DNA from: Flectonema sp. DT1601
Taxonomy: Eukaryota > Euglenozoa > Diplonemea > Diplonemida > Diplonemidae
Assembly (NCBI GenBank): GCA_964019425.1
Contig: OZ025794.1
Location: 992,001 to 1,056,000, forward strand
Length of the DNA stretch: 64,000 nucleotides
Direction: 5' to 3'
Shown here: positions 55,014-64,000 of the stretch, piece after piece
How positions within the stretch are numbered: position 1 is the first letter of the stretch
Layout of the letters: every line of letters starts with the position of its first letter
Notes under the pieces: model-generated
What the model was told of the DNA's origin: nothing
Seen by the model: only the letters and a program-made list of their open reading frames with translations
Databases searched by the model: none
Translations under genes and position numbers: made by a program

Positions 55014-56609
55014 TTAAACAATTGCAGTAGTCGCAGCAACAGTATGACCCCTTACCGAGAGCGGAAGCTGAATATCCGTTCTTTGATAACTCTGTCTAGT
55101 AGGGTCATACATTGGTACAGGCATAGTGTTAGCAGCCTGAAGTTGTGTTTGAAAGTGAAGTTGTTGTCCTGGAAGCTGCAATTGTTGTGTTGGTAAAATT
55201 GCTGGCTGAGTTGGAATTTGGATCTGCTGTTGAACTGGAAGCTGAAGCTGTTGTTGCACTGGGAATTGAATGGCTGAAGCCTGATGCTGAACTTGATAAG
55301 GAAATGATTGGTAAACTGGTTGAACAGTTGCTGTAGGAGCAACAGCCTGATGTTGTGGAAATGCAGCACCACCTGCAATGGAATAGTCAGCATGGCTGAC
55401 AAGCGTCGTCCCCAAGTTACTGGCACTCAAATTTGCTGCCTGTTGGTGTGATGGTGAATTTGTGATCGAAAGAACAGGTGTTGACATCCCACTGGATACG
55501 CTTGTTGTTGGACTCATTCTGGAACTCTCGTAGAATCTCATAAAGATTTCACAACCATCATAGACTGTGGCATTCAATGCAAAAGATAAGAACGCATCAC
55601 TCACTGAAGGGAATCTAATTAAAACAGTACTTTGATTTATGTTATCATCAGCAGTGCAAATAAAGTTAACAAACCCTCTTTCCTTCAATGCTTGTTCAAC
55701 AGTTTGCTTATTATAAAAACCCTTATCAGGTGTGAGGTTCACAGCAACACAGTCTGAAGGCTTTGCCTTGTAAACGGATACTTTTGGTGTTTCGGAAGTG
55801 TTCTTTTGTTTGGTATGAACATTTCCAGTTCGGGACCAAGAAGCAGCATTTGGTTTGTAGCTCTGGGTCACTTCGAGAGTGAAAGGCTTGCCATTTACAA
55901 CTAAATTAAGAGCATCAGTATAGTCTCTGAAGCTGGTTGCTTCTTCATTGTTCATAAACTGAAATAGAGCGCATCCAGTTTGTCCTTCTTTGAGCATTCT
56001 AGCTGATACGAGACTTCCATATTGGCCAGCCATTCTCCAAAAGGTGTCGAGTGGAATGCTGCATGTCTTATCTTTGGTGATTAGACCAGACACGTGCATT
56101 ACATTTCCAACTTCTCCTAAAAATGTAGATTTCAGAATGCACCACAATTTAGGAAGTGCGGATTTACGTTCTCCGTTTCTAATCATTTGGTTGATGTTGT
56201 GGAATGATCTGCACTTTGAGTCCTTTCCTAACTCAAGGCTTTCTTTTGGAGAAGACATGACTACAAGTTGAACGCCTCCAATTATTTCACCATCGAGACC
56301 TTCATGACAACTTCTAGCGTGATCAACACTTTCAAACTGGACAAGTAATTGTTGATTTTCATCTTTTTTAAATAATTTGACCATCTCAACTACTCCGTAC
56401 TGAGAGAGAACCCAAAACCAGGTCAAGTCATCCTCAGATAATGTGATCGGCAATGGGTTGGAAACTTTCTTTTGGAGAATAATTAACACAACCCTTGTTG
56501 GTTCATTCGTGGAGGAACCTCTCTTGGTATTATTCCTAGCAGGCATTGGAATTGGATTGAGTATACGTAACGTGAAGCTGTCGGGGGAAGAATGTTTGAT
56601 TAGGTTCAT
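55014..56609 (-). CDS. PTB/hnRNP L-like RNA-binding protein with several RRMs
   Basis: The 531-residue protein starts at MNLIKHSSPDSF. It has an RRM-like fold at about 45-125 (VVLIILQKK..., LLVQFESVDHARSCHEGLDGEIIGG), a second at about 165-250 (VMHVSGLITKDK..., GCALFQFMNNEEATSFRDY) and a third at about 280-360 (CVAVNLTPDK..., STVLIRFPSVSDAFLSF). A Gln/Pro-rich tail follows with LPVQQQ-type repeats. Tandem RRMs with non-canonical RNP motifs are typical of the PTB/hnRNP L family, which bind CU- or CA-rich RNA and control splicing and stability. In a genome with many pyrimidine tracts before genes this is of interest, but a link is inference. The start follows an ACAAG site by 15 nt. Confidence 0.8.
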   Translation of the reverse strand: MNLIKHSSPDSFTLRILNPIPMPARNNTKRGSSTNEPTRVVLIILQKKVSNPLPITLSEDDLTWFWVLSQYGVVEMVKLFKKDENQQLLVQFESVDHARSCHEGLDGEIIGGVQLVVMSSPKESLELGKDSKCRSFHNINQMIRNGERKSALPKLWCILKSTFLGEVGNVMHVSGLITKDKTCSIPLDTFWRMAGQYGSLVSARMLKEGQTGCALFQFMNNEEATSFRDYTDALNLVVNGKPFTLEVTQSYKPNAASWSRTGNVHTKQKNTSETPKVSVYKAKPSDCVAVNLTPDKGFYNKQTVEQALKERGFVNFICTADDNINQSTVLIRFPSVSDAFLSFALNATVYDGCEIFMRFYESSRMSPTTSVSSGMSTPVLSITNSPSHQQAANLSASNLGTTLVSHADYSIAGGAAFPQHQAVAPTATVQPVYQSFPYQVQHQASAIQFPVQQQLQLPVQQQIQIPTQPAILPTQQLQLPGQQLHFQTQLQAANTMPVPMYDPTRQSYQRTDIQLPLSVRGHTVAATTAIV

Positions 56610-57202
56610 ACGAATATAAATCTCTTGTATTGTATCAGAGCTCAATAATAAAATTAAAAAAAACTCATGACACAAGTGACTAAAATGTTGATATTAATAT
56701 AAAGCAACTTGAGGGGGGTTCGGCCTAACCTGGTTGCAATGAAGAGAGACTAACAGTTAGTTTTGATAAAATCCCATATGTGCTGTCGAATATGGGGATT
56801 CGGGGGAGGAGTTACTTGTAAAACAGATAGATGAACATTACTAAGTACGATATGGATAACACCATTTGATATCTTCATCACCTGATGAGGAAAGTATTAG
56901 TAAGTTCTGAAAGCAACGATGTCAGTTTTCACCGAACCTACAAGCAACTTGACCGAAGCAAAAAAAAAAAAAAAGAAAAAAAAAAACAATAATAATGCTC
57001 AATGCAACACAGGCCTACAGCCTTCTGCAATTCACACTCAATTTAAACTTTTGTTTTGTCATTTCTTTTTTTTTTTTTTCCTTTTTTTCTTTGCAATACA
57101 GCAGAACAAGAGGTTGTCTCCCAAGAAGAATATCAGTGATCCACTACGTGTCTCACTTAAGTGATTAAGATCTCAACTGCCAGATAGTGTACATTAATAC
57201 AG
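56610..57202. other. Intergenic region with hairpin element copy 2
   Basis: The hairpin element (56694-56808) is the only recognisable content. The remainder is A-runs and AT-rich sequence. Confidence 0.55.
56694..56808 (+). repeat. Dispersed hairpin element, copy 2
   Basis: It is the partner of 16675-16809. The hairpin CCCATAT...ATATGGG is conserved, and the small stem is changed on both sides (CTA...TAG against CCA...TGG). Confidence 0.6.
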
Positions 57203-58300
57203 TTATTTAATGGCATCTTTGATAATTAATTTTATGGACTCTTTTTGTTTGATATTGTTGGTCTCTACTGTTTCAAGAATTTCCTTACAGAGACTCGTGG
57301 CATATGAATCTCCATGAAGAGCGTGTGGAGCAGCAGTAGAAGCAACAGTTTTAAGAAGGAAATCAGCATCTTCAATGTTGTGTCCTATTTCTTGGTAACG
57401 GTGAAGAGTGTCTCCTGATCCCTTAACGTCACCTCTTTGATTGTATCCAATTGCTAGTCCCTCATAACAACCTGAATTAGTAGCATCTGACTGTTCTGCT
57501 TTCCTAACAACATAATTCGCTCCATTGATGTCTCTAGCTGTTCCACAAGCCCATGACAACGATCCATTTACGTCTGCCCCTTTGACGTTTCCTAATCCGA
57601 CGTGTTCCATTCGTTTTAGAACCTCCCAAGCCTTTAGTCCACCGTATGATCCTTTTGCAACGCTGATGTAGTTGTCGCGATTTGCTTCTCCAAGTCCAAA
57701 TTTTGGAAGATTCTGAAGTAATGAACGTGCGAACAAGTTAGTATTCGGACTGCTTAACTTATCAAAAGTAGCATCAACTGTTTTAATAGGAGAGATATCT
57801 TCTGTTGCAAAGAATTTCAGCGTCTCTAACGCCAATCGATTCTGACCAGTCATCGCATAAGCAGATATCAGTTCAGCTGCAGAGTCTGGTAAGACTGAGA
57901 AGTCTTTGTCTTGCATCATGGAAGCAGTGCGGGCAGCTTCGTCAATAGCACCAACCTTTGACATAATTGATAACAGAGTGTTGTATGTCTTTTCTCCTAT
58001 GTCGGCCTTAGCGTCAATCATCATTAGAAAATATTCCCAAATTGCTTTGGCGTCTTGCGGTCCTGGGTTAGGTAGTTTTTCTAGTCTACCAATTAAAAAT
58101 TTTGAACATCTGTCGTCAGTCCAAAGCAGTGATAAACTTCGTGCTTTAGGAACAGAAATTGGAACAGAAGAAACAGGAGATGAGGAAGAAGCAGCAGTTG
58201 GAACTATAATTCTTTTCGGCTCAACAACTCGAACTACATTCGGAGTTTTCACTGCCCACGGCATTGCGCTAGTCGCGCCCCTCAGTACTACTCTTGACAT
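57203..58300 (-). CDS. PPR-like/helical-repeat protein, probably mitochondrial, 365 aa
   Basis: The start chosen is the ATG at 58300 (MSRVVLRGATSAMPWAVKTP), 13 nt after an ACCATCAG acceptor-like site; upstream in-frame codons are therefore excluded. The N-terminus is basic and Ala-rich, as in a mitochondrial presequence. The body has helix pairs such as TYNTLLSIMSKVGAIDEAAR and ELISAYAMTGQNRLALETLK, which are PPR-like. Later repeats are YGGLKAWEVLKRM and CYEGLAIGYNQRGDVKGS. PPR proteins bind organelle transcripts. The TYNTLLSIMSKVG motif is the best evidence. Ends TAA at 57203. Confidence 0.75.
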   Translation of the reverse strand: MSRVVLRGATSAMPWAVKTPNVVRVVEPKRIIVPTAASSSSPVSSVPISVPKARSLSLLWTDDRCSKFLIGRLEKLPNPGPQDAKAIWEYFLMMIDAKADIGEKTYNTLLSIMSKVGAIDEAARTASMMQDKDFSVLPDSAAELISAYAMTGQNRLALETLKFFATEDISPIKTVDATFDKLSSPNTNLFARSLLQNLPKFGLGEANRDNYISVAKGSYGGLKAWEVLKRMEHVGLGNVKGADVNGSLSWACGTARDINGANYVVRKAEQSDATNSGCYEGLAIGYNQRGDVKGSGDTLHRYQEIGHNIEDADFLLKTVASTAAPHALHGDSYATSLCKEILETVETNNIKQKESIKLIIKDAIK

Positions 58301-58729
58301 GATACACAACGTCCTGATGGTATAAATAATGTTTTGACAATTATCAAATAAATTAAAAAACATAAAATTAACCCCCTCCCTTCTATTCCATTTGATATTG
58401 AATTGCTGTATAATTAATAACATGATAGTCCACAGAAACAAACAATAAATAAAATAGTCGGATTTATCTATCTCCGTGAGAGAGGAAGACCACACGACTC
58501 AAGAATGACTCAAGAATATCTTGCAGTTCTTTGTTTGCGGTACGTAGGTAAAAGTCACATCACATTAAGTGGAGTAGTGTTTCACATTTGTTCATTTATT
58601 CGACCGGATAAGGTACTGACAGTGAGGTGATTCTACTACACTTTTTAGCGACATTTTTTTTTTTTTTTTTTCTCCTTTTTTTTTGCTAACAGGCAGTTTG
58701 TAGAACAACAAAAGGAACTCCCGAATTTT

Positions 58730-58940
58730 ATTTTTATTTATTTATTTACGAAGCCTAGGAAGCCAAAAGCCAGGAAAAGCTCACAGAGTAACAGTTATAT
58801 CGCTACCAGCAACCGTGAGACTCTCACAGACGATAAGAGACGTAGAATAACCTGGAACAAATGACTACCTAAACCCACCGTCCACGCGAGCAGACAGTGT
58901 TAGAGACGGCTGATAACGCCAATTTTCGAATGAATTCCTC
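58730..58940 (+). repeat. Diverged dispersed repeat, copy 2 of 2
   Basis: It starts with TTTATTTATTTA and GAAGCCTAGGAAG, continues CAACCGTGAGACTCTCACAG, and ends GTGTTAGAGACGGCTGATAA-CGCCAATTTTCG, parallel to 54110-54320. Confidence 0.5.
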
Positions 58941-59388
58941 TTTTTTTTCAACAATTTATGCTGCCGCAACAACAGCTGCTAAGAAAAAAAATGTTCGAAA
59001 CAAAAAAAAAAAAAAAAAAAATTGACGTGACAAAAAAAATTAACTAAGCAGAATGGATCTTCAGTTTAAAGTCGCCCGCCAAGTCCAACACAATAAAATA
59101 ATAACTGACGGCAGGGGTCAAGAAATATAAACGTTCATAAAGGGAAAGGAAATCGTTGGAAAGAAGAAAAAGTAGAGGAAGGGGGGGATTAACTTTTCGA
59201 TTCTGTAAGTCTCATACAAATGGATTGAACATAACGATAATTTAACATTAGTTCCAGATGCAGTGACTACAAGAAGGGGTACTTGAATAAATAAATCAAG
59301 GATGCACGCAATAAATTAGACATGAATCATCATTTCTGAATTCCGTCTGCAAATCGCATTCTTCACTTAAGGAGGGGAAGTGAAACTT

Positions 59389-59650
59389 TCTTTGAGAACT
59401 GTAAAACAGTAACAATTTCATTAACAAAAGAGTTGGCTTTTATCATAAACAAAGCAGAACAGTAACATAACACTTGTTGATGTTTTGTTTGTGTCACGAA
59501 ACCGTGAAACCGACTTATAAAGCTGATAAGGCTAAAGGAGGTTTACGCGTGTCGCCAATATTCTTTTTCGTTCTTACAATACTCGGTAAATGCAAAAAGA
59601 ATTATTATTATATCAAGTACTTTACTGAAAAGATATCTGTATTTGTTTCA
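59389..59650 (+). repeat. GTGAAAC-family repeat interrupted by another repeat
   Basis: The left part, GTGAAACTTTCTTTGAGAAC...AACAGTAACAA, and the right part, ATCAAGTACTTTACTGAAAAG, flank about 180 foreign bases. Of these, 59485-59605 match 21423-21520. The nested order shows that the latter inserted later. Confidence 0.55.
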
Positions 59651-59729
59651 AAGAAAATGTACGTTCAGAAAAAAGAAAAAAAAAAGAAAACATAAAAAGG
59701 GAATTTTTTTTTTTTTTTTAATATGTCAA

Positions 59730-61913
59730 TCACATCAAAGGCTGAATAGTTGGAAAGTATTTTTCCAAAAGCTTTTTTGCGATTTCGACACTGTCTCCTA
59801 CTGCGTGTGGGAGAAAGTTTTGCTTGCTTTTTTGCCATGCTTCTTCAACATTGAGGATAGCAGTATCATAAGCCTTTTGATCGAACGGCTTGTGAGCATC
59901 AAGGTCAGACATTAGCATCGATGTGAATAATGACCAACGATTGCCGTAATACGTTTTAATCAACCCACCCCACTGCTTTGACGCGTAGTCGTTAATCTGA
60001 CCAGTTGGTCCCCAAAGAGTTAACTGATTGCGTGCATTGTAATCAAACAGCTCAGCATCAGCTTCATTCTGAGCAAGTGTTCTGGCATCATTTGTCCAGT
60101 TCCCCAATAAGTGATACTTGTTAGAACTCTGAAGTGCGTCAAAGTCAGAGATAAGACCCATCATGTCACCACACAAAGTCTTGAGTAACGGAGAGTTACC
60201 GGCATTAAAGGCTGCGGTAATATTACGTTGAACATTTTGAGAATAGTCAGAAAGAGCTTGTCTGGTTAAGTCAGCAACATCATAGTAATAAGTTTCAGAC
60301 TTTCCATAAGTATCAGAATCTAATAAAAGACTCTTCACAGCGCGAACCAACTGAGTTTTATCATAAAACACTGAAGTGTGACCAGTCATACTCAATTGTG
60401 GACGAAGTTCAATTACCGCCTTTGGTCCCAACACTTGGCCGGAGTTTCCTTCGTTGTAAATTAATTTCTGAATTGCTACCCAAGCAGCTTCCGCATTCGG
60501 CGACACCTTTCCGTATCTCCTGTGATAGTAGTCAATTATCCACTGAGTGGTGTTGGTTGGGGATGATCTCCAAGTATTCTCCAACATAAATTCATAAATT
60601 GGATAATTCTGCAGAGTTGATTCTGGAGTTAACCCTACACCTACCATTGAGTAGCTGCTGTCTTTAAGAACTGTGTGAGGTGCCGTGTTGATTATAGGCA
60701 TTTTTCCTGCTAGTCCCATGTCTCCACCGAAGTCGTGAAGCATGTTCCAGATGAATGGCTTTCCAAAGTAGGAATTGAATCTTTGAAATTGAGGTCTTGA
60801 ATCAGAATACAAATCTAAGATAAGCATTCCAGAGTCAGGGACTCCTGAGAGGTAGGCTTCAACAGTTCTGTTGTTCCAAAACCCTTCTAAAAACAACCAT
60901 CCTTGCATTACCCAAATAGCATCCTTATCAACAGCAGTCATGTAGTTGTACATCGCACCAGACGCATCCTTTAAGAATTGTGAGTCTGAAGATGGCGGAG
61001 TCATTTCATTGTACTGATCAGCGTTGTACAGATGATCAGTTCCGTAAATTTCTGTTTGAAGTTCTAAGAATTTCTTACCGACTTGTACAAACATCGGATC
61101 CGTTTGAACGATTGTGTACACCGATCCGTAGTTACCTGGCATACGATTCCAGTCAGGAAGTCTGGATACTTTCATTTTTGGAAAGTGTTTTGTCATCGCT
61201 TCCGGTATGTGACCAGCAAAAGCCGGCAAGATAGGAGTAAAACTCAAAGATCTCATTCTCTGAAGAATCTGAATCTGAAGATCTTTTCTACCAGAAAGAA
61301 AGTACTGCGGCAATGGTCCACCCCAACCTCTCATGTTTCCCATTCTCTGCCAAGCAAGAAACGCTGGTCCAGAAAAGAATGTTCCAATTTCAGTGTCATT
61401 AAGACCAAATGATCTGAAGGTTTCCTGCCAGACGTATTCCTGTCCAGTGAAGGCGAGCGGTGCGTTGATTCCGTTCAGAGCCATCCAATCGATCTCACGT
61501 TCCCAACGACCCCACTTCCAGAAAGCCATCGTGTAGCTGACGGTACAAACATTTTCATAATATCCGTACTTCGCTTGTCTGGTTAGAGTGAAGTTTCCAT
61601 CGGAAATCCTCGGTAACGGATCTGCGAGGTCCAGATTATCACCTGACCATGATAATTGACAAAAAGCAGTGTATTTTAAATAGTGATTCAGACCCATTGC
61701 TACTAACAATGGTGATGTTCCGTGAACAGTAATTGTTCCATTCCCGCTGTTTGAAACTTCAACAGTTTCTGTTGCAGCTTCCTGAATTACGATCACGAAC
61801 TCTGCGTCTCTGCCAGCCGGTAGAACTCTCTTGAAAAGGCCACGAGCAGCATCTTCCGCTGGAGTTGCCGCAACCGCCGAAGCGAATAATAACAATAACA
61901 ACTTGCTTATCAT
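59730..61913 (-). CDS. NAGLU: Alpha-N-acetylglucosaminidase (lysosomal, GH89)
   Basis: The enzyme removes terminal alpha-N-acetylglucosamine, in animals from heparan sulfate in lysosomes. The single-exon 727-residue protein is close to the human 743. The signal peptide is MISKLLLLLFASAVAA. An N-terminal small domain precedes the GH89 TIM barrel, which has MALNGINAPLAFTGQEYVW, FSGPAFLAWQRMGNMRGWGG, DQYNEMTPP with Glu303, and GVGLTPEST with Glu431. The two Glu residues correspond to the acid/base and nucleophile. A helical C-terminal domain follows. All conserved motifs are present, so it should be active, probably in a lysosome or digestive vacuole. A run of C and CCAAAG lies just 7 nt before the ATG. 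Ends TGA. Confidence 0.96.
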   Translation of the reverse strand: MISKLLLLLFASAVAATPAEDAARGLFKRVLPAGRDAEFVIVIQEAATETVEVSNSGNGTITVHGTSPLLVAMGLNHYLKYTAFCQLSWSGDNLDLADPLPRISDGNFTLTRQAKYGYYENVCTVSYTMAFWKWGRWEREIDWMALNGINAPLAFTGQEYVWQETFRSFGLNDTEIGTFFSGPAFLAWQRMGNMRGWGGPLPQYFLSGRKDLQIQILQRMRSLSFTPILPAFAGHIPEAMTKHFPKMKVSRLPDWNRMPGNYGSVYTIVQTDPMFVQVGKKFLELQTEIYGTDHLYNADQYNEMTPPSSDSQFLKDASGAMYNYMTAVDKDAIWVMQGWLFLEGFWNNRTVEAYLSGVPDSGMLILDLYSDSRPQFQRFNSYFGKPFIWNMLHDFGGDMGLAGKMPIINTAPHTVLKDSSYSMVGVGLTPESTLQNYPIYEFMLENTWRSSPTNTTQWIIDYYHRRYGKVSPNAEAAWVAIQKLIYNEGNSGQVLGPKAVIELRPQLSMTGHTSVFYDKTQLVRAVKSLLLDSDTYGKSETYYYDVADLTRQALSDYSQNVQRNITAAFNAGNSPLLKTLCGDMMGLISDFDALQSSNKYHLLGNWTNDARTLAQNEADAELFDYNARNQLTLWGPTGQINDYASKQWGGLIKTYYGNRWSLFTSMLMSDLDAHKPFDQKAYDTAILNVEEAWQKSKQNFLPHAVGDSVEIAKKLLEKYFPTIQPLM

Positions 61914-63031
61914 AATTCCTCTTTGGGGGGGGTAATTTGATACTGCATTGGGGGGGGTTGAAATGTTTGAATATATCTATGAAGAAATAAATATCCGTAT
62001 CGTATCAGAGTTAACTAAAACAAATGTTAAACTGACGAAAGGTAATGTTAGTATGTTAGTATGTTAGTATAGGCAAACACTCTGCAGACGACGTTGAGGA
62101 CCTTTACACATCTCTTTTTCCGTGTTGTCATTCAGTGCAGTACGGAATCGAGTTATTCAATAATTCCCCTTGTGATGATTAAATATAGTTAGTATATAAA
62201 GCACTAGAGGAGGTTAATTAACACTTTGATGTCCTACGGCTTAAGCGGGGAATGTATCACCAAAATAGAAGCGACTATTTTAATATTTTTTATAAGATTT
62301 CTATCTGTTGAAGGACTTCCCTGAGAATGAATTATGGATTAGACTCAAACACACTTAGAATAGTGTGACAAAAAAAAAAAAAAATAATAATAACAATTAA
62401 AAAAAAAAAAAAAAAAAAAAAAAATAGATTCGCAAAAGTAAAACAGTTGAATAATGAAAACTGATGACATTATTAATTTTTTTTTTTTTTTTTTGGCTGA
62501 ACATTGGCATTAGTTGTGGTAATAGCCTTGTACAGTAGAAGAAAAAGGCGAAAAAAAGGGAGACGATACAAAACAGTCACGCTCGGCAAGCAACAAAACG
62601 TGATTGCAATTTTTTTTTTTTCCTCTGTTCTTTTTTTTTTTTTTTTTTCATTTTTTTGGTTGCCGGTTAACAATAACTGCTAGTAGAACAATTTCTCTGT
62701 TTTTTTTGTTTTGTTTTTTTTCCCAATTGTGTTCTTATTACTTTGGATCATTTAGTAGATTTAGTTACGCAACCAGACCGTCTTTGTTTTGTCCAATTGT
62801 TGCCAACTAGACAACAGCCGCTCAAAATAACGGATTTTTTTGTTACTGCACACAAAATAGGGGGAGAAACCTGTGGCAGCAGAGTCGGAAGCTACCCTCC
62901 AGCCCACCTTTTTCAAGTTCGAAAGTAAAATTGGGAGGTTTCCGAATCGTCAAAAGCCCCCGAGATTTTCTTTTTTTTTTCAATTCTGCTTTTCCATGAT
63001 TGAGAAAAGAACTCTAAGCTTAACACAAAAA
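61914..63031. other. Intergenic region
   Basis: It contains a short tandem array of TATGTTAG (62047-62075), one module of the composite repeat (62100-62156), and A/T runs. Frames at 62473-62928 are low-complexity or too weak. No gene is supported. Confidence 0.55.
62047..62075 (+). repeat. Tandem TATGTTAG repeat
   Basis: Three to four copies of the 8-mer TATGTTAG lie head to tail upstream of the alpha-N-acetylglucosaminidase gene. It is a simple microsatellite-like repeat. Confidence 0.6.
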
Positions 63032-63967
63032 CTATAACTTCGACTCGTTGAAATTCGCACTGGTTCTTGTTTCATCCTTCGAGAGGGTGCGGACATCACC
63101 TCTCTTTAGAGAAACCTTAATTTGAGTTTTAGGAGCGAGTGCTCTGATAGGTTCAACATTAGGATCAAAACGGTAGACTGCTAAATCTTTTTTAGTAAAC
63201 CCAAATTCTTCAATAAGCAGCTCATCATCGATGTTTTGAGTACCGTTGAGTGTTGACCCAACAATTGCTAAAACACAGTCTGCAAGAATTGTTGCTTTTC
63301 TCCAATTCTTAGTCGATCCTAATTTGAAGTTCTTTGAAGCCTGACTCTCAACAACAGTTGCTGGCCACAATGAGTTACCAGTTATGTTATTCTTAGCACC
63401 CTCAGCTGCAGCACCCATAGCCACCATTGTCATTCCAAACTTGCTGATATTATAAGCGGTGAATCCCTGGTACCTTTCGTAATCTGTTTGAATAGGAGGC
63501 GACATCGTAATTACTCTTCCGAATTTGTTTTTTCTCATGTATGGAAGAGCTAATTTAGTGAGAATGAAACTACCTCTCGTATTAATCCCTGTTATCAAGT
63601 CGTACTTGTTAATAGGTGTGTCCTCTATGTCGTGCCACCAAAGTGCTGAGGCATTATTAATAACTATGTCAATTCTACCAAAGTGAGCTACGGTATCTTC
63701 AACACATTTTTCGATAGTTTTGGCATCTCTCATGTCTACTTTGCAAGGGAGAGCATCAACTCCAAGTTGCTTCATCTCTTCAGCGACACTGAAGATCGTT
63801 CCTGGTAGATTCTTTGTCGGTTCTGTAGTCTTTGCAGCAATCACAATATTACATCCGCACTTAGCCAAAGCAATTGCGCATTCCCTTCCGATTCCTCGGG
63901 TGCTTCCGGAAATAATCGCAACCTTTCCCTTTAAATCTGGGTTGTTGAGTTTCGGAGAAGACGCCAT
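63032..63967 (-). CDS. HSDL2: HSDL2-like short-chain dehydrogenase with peroxisomal signal
   Basis: The 311-residue enzyme is a classical NAD(P)-dependent short-chain dehydrogenase. Visible motifs are the dinucleotide-binding GSTRGIG (about 21-27), NNAS (104-107) and the catalytic Tyr172/Lys176 in YNISK; Ser at about 156 precedes PP. The segments NIVIAAKTTEP, LPCKVDMRD and INTRGSFI match hydroxysteroid dehydrogenase-like 2. The last three residues are SKL, a type 1 peroxisomal targeting signal. HSDL2 in animals is peroxisomal/mitochondrial and carries a C-terminal SCP2 sterol-carrier domain; that domain is absent here. A TTTATTCAG acceptor-like site lies 20 nt before the ATG. The substrate is not known; a fatty-acyl or steroid alcohol is likely. 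Confidence 0.9.
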   Translation of the reverse strand: MASSPKLNNPDLKGKVAIISGSTRGIGRECAIALAKCGCNIVIAAKTTEPTKNLPGTIFSVAEEMKQLGVDALPCKVDMRDAKTIEKCVEDTVAHFGRIDIVINNASALWWHDIEDTPINKYDLITGINTRGSFILTKLALPYMRKNKFGRVITMSPPIQTDYERYQGFTAYNISKFGMTMVAMGAAAEGAKNNITGNSLWPATVVESQASKNFKLGSTKNWRKATILADCVLAIVGSTLNGTQNIDDELLIEEFGFTKKDLAVYRFDPNVEPIRALAPKTQIKVSLKRGDVRTLSKDETRTSANFNESKL

Positions 63968-64000
63968 TTTAGTAGAAGACAGAAGACCTGAATAAATTAA

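Larger units (their letters stand above)
58301..59729. other. Intergenic region with several repeat modules
   Basis: It contains the diverged repeat copy at 58730-58940, the composite-repeat module at 59188-59275, and a GTGAAAC-family copy split by another repeat (59389-59650). No gene is supported. Confidence 0.6.

Noticed and set aside
62604-62928. Small plus-strand frames
   Set aside because: Low complexity at the start, no start context, and opposite to all genes.

Overview
The window looks like nuclear DNA of a flagellated, probably free-living protist. The evidence is spliceosomal introns, a Golgi COPI subunit, a Hrd1-type ER ubiquitin ligase, cilium genes (CFAP58 and a CSPP1-like protein), a lysosomal hydrolase and a peroxisomal enzyme. 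It is AT-rich and its gaps are crowded with homopolymer A/T tracts. I cannot name the species. The stop codons TAA, TAG and TGA are all used as stops.

Every protein gene I can support, about 21, lies on the minus strand, so the window is one unidirectional gene array. Most of these genes have a polypyrimidine/CAG (or AG) acceptor-like site about 2-40 nt upstream of the ATG. One-way gene order plus an acceptor before nearly every start is the pattern of spliced-leader trans-splicing (Euglenozoa, dinoflagellates, Perkinsus), although 5'UTR introns could also explain it. Eleven internal introns could be placed by hand in seven genes. They are 64-97 nt long, nearly all start GTATGT, and nearly all end ACAG.

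Layout, left to right: a CSPP1-like centrosome/axoneme protein running off the left edge; a basic orphan; IMP dehydrogenase; a mucin-like Pro-Thr repeat membrane protein; a prolyl 4-hydroxylase; a calpain with EF hands; a predicted myristoylated orphan; an EGF-like membrane protein; a 3.7 kb gene-poor zone with tandem repeats and doubtful exons; a small mitochondrial-type membrane protein; sulfite oxidase; a SWEET-like transporter; a secreted Cys-rich orphan; two helical-repeat/PPR-like proteins (about 25 kb apart); coatomer zeta; Hrd1; BuGZ; a membrane coiled-coil protein; CFAP58; a 9.7 kb gene desert; a PTB/hnRNP-L-like RNA-binding protein; alpha-N-acetylglucosaminidase; and an HSDL2-like dehydrogenase ending in SKL.

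The genes do not form one pathway. Loose themes are secretion/ER quality control (Hrd1, coatomer zeta, prolyl hydroxylase, cell-surface proteins), flagellum and centrosome/spindle (CFAP58, CSPP1-like, BuGZ), and mitochondrion (sulfite oxidase, PPR-like proteins, small membrane protein). Intergenic DNA carries several short dispersed repeat families, among them a poly-A-tailed SINE-like family, a MITE-like element with 14-bp inverted ends, and a hairpin-forming pair with a compensatory change. It also holds several stretches dense in hairpins that may be unannotated structured RNAs.
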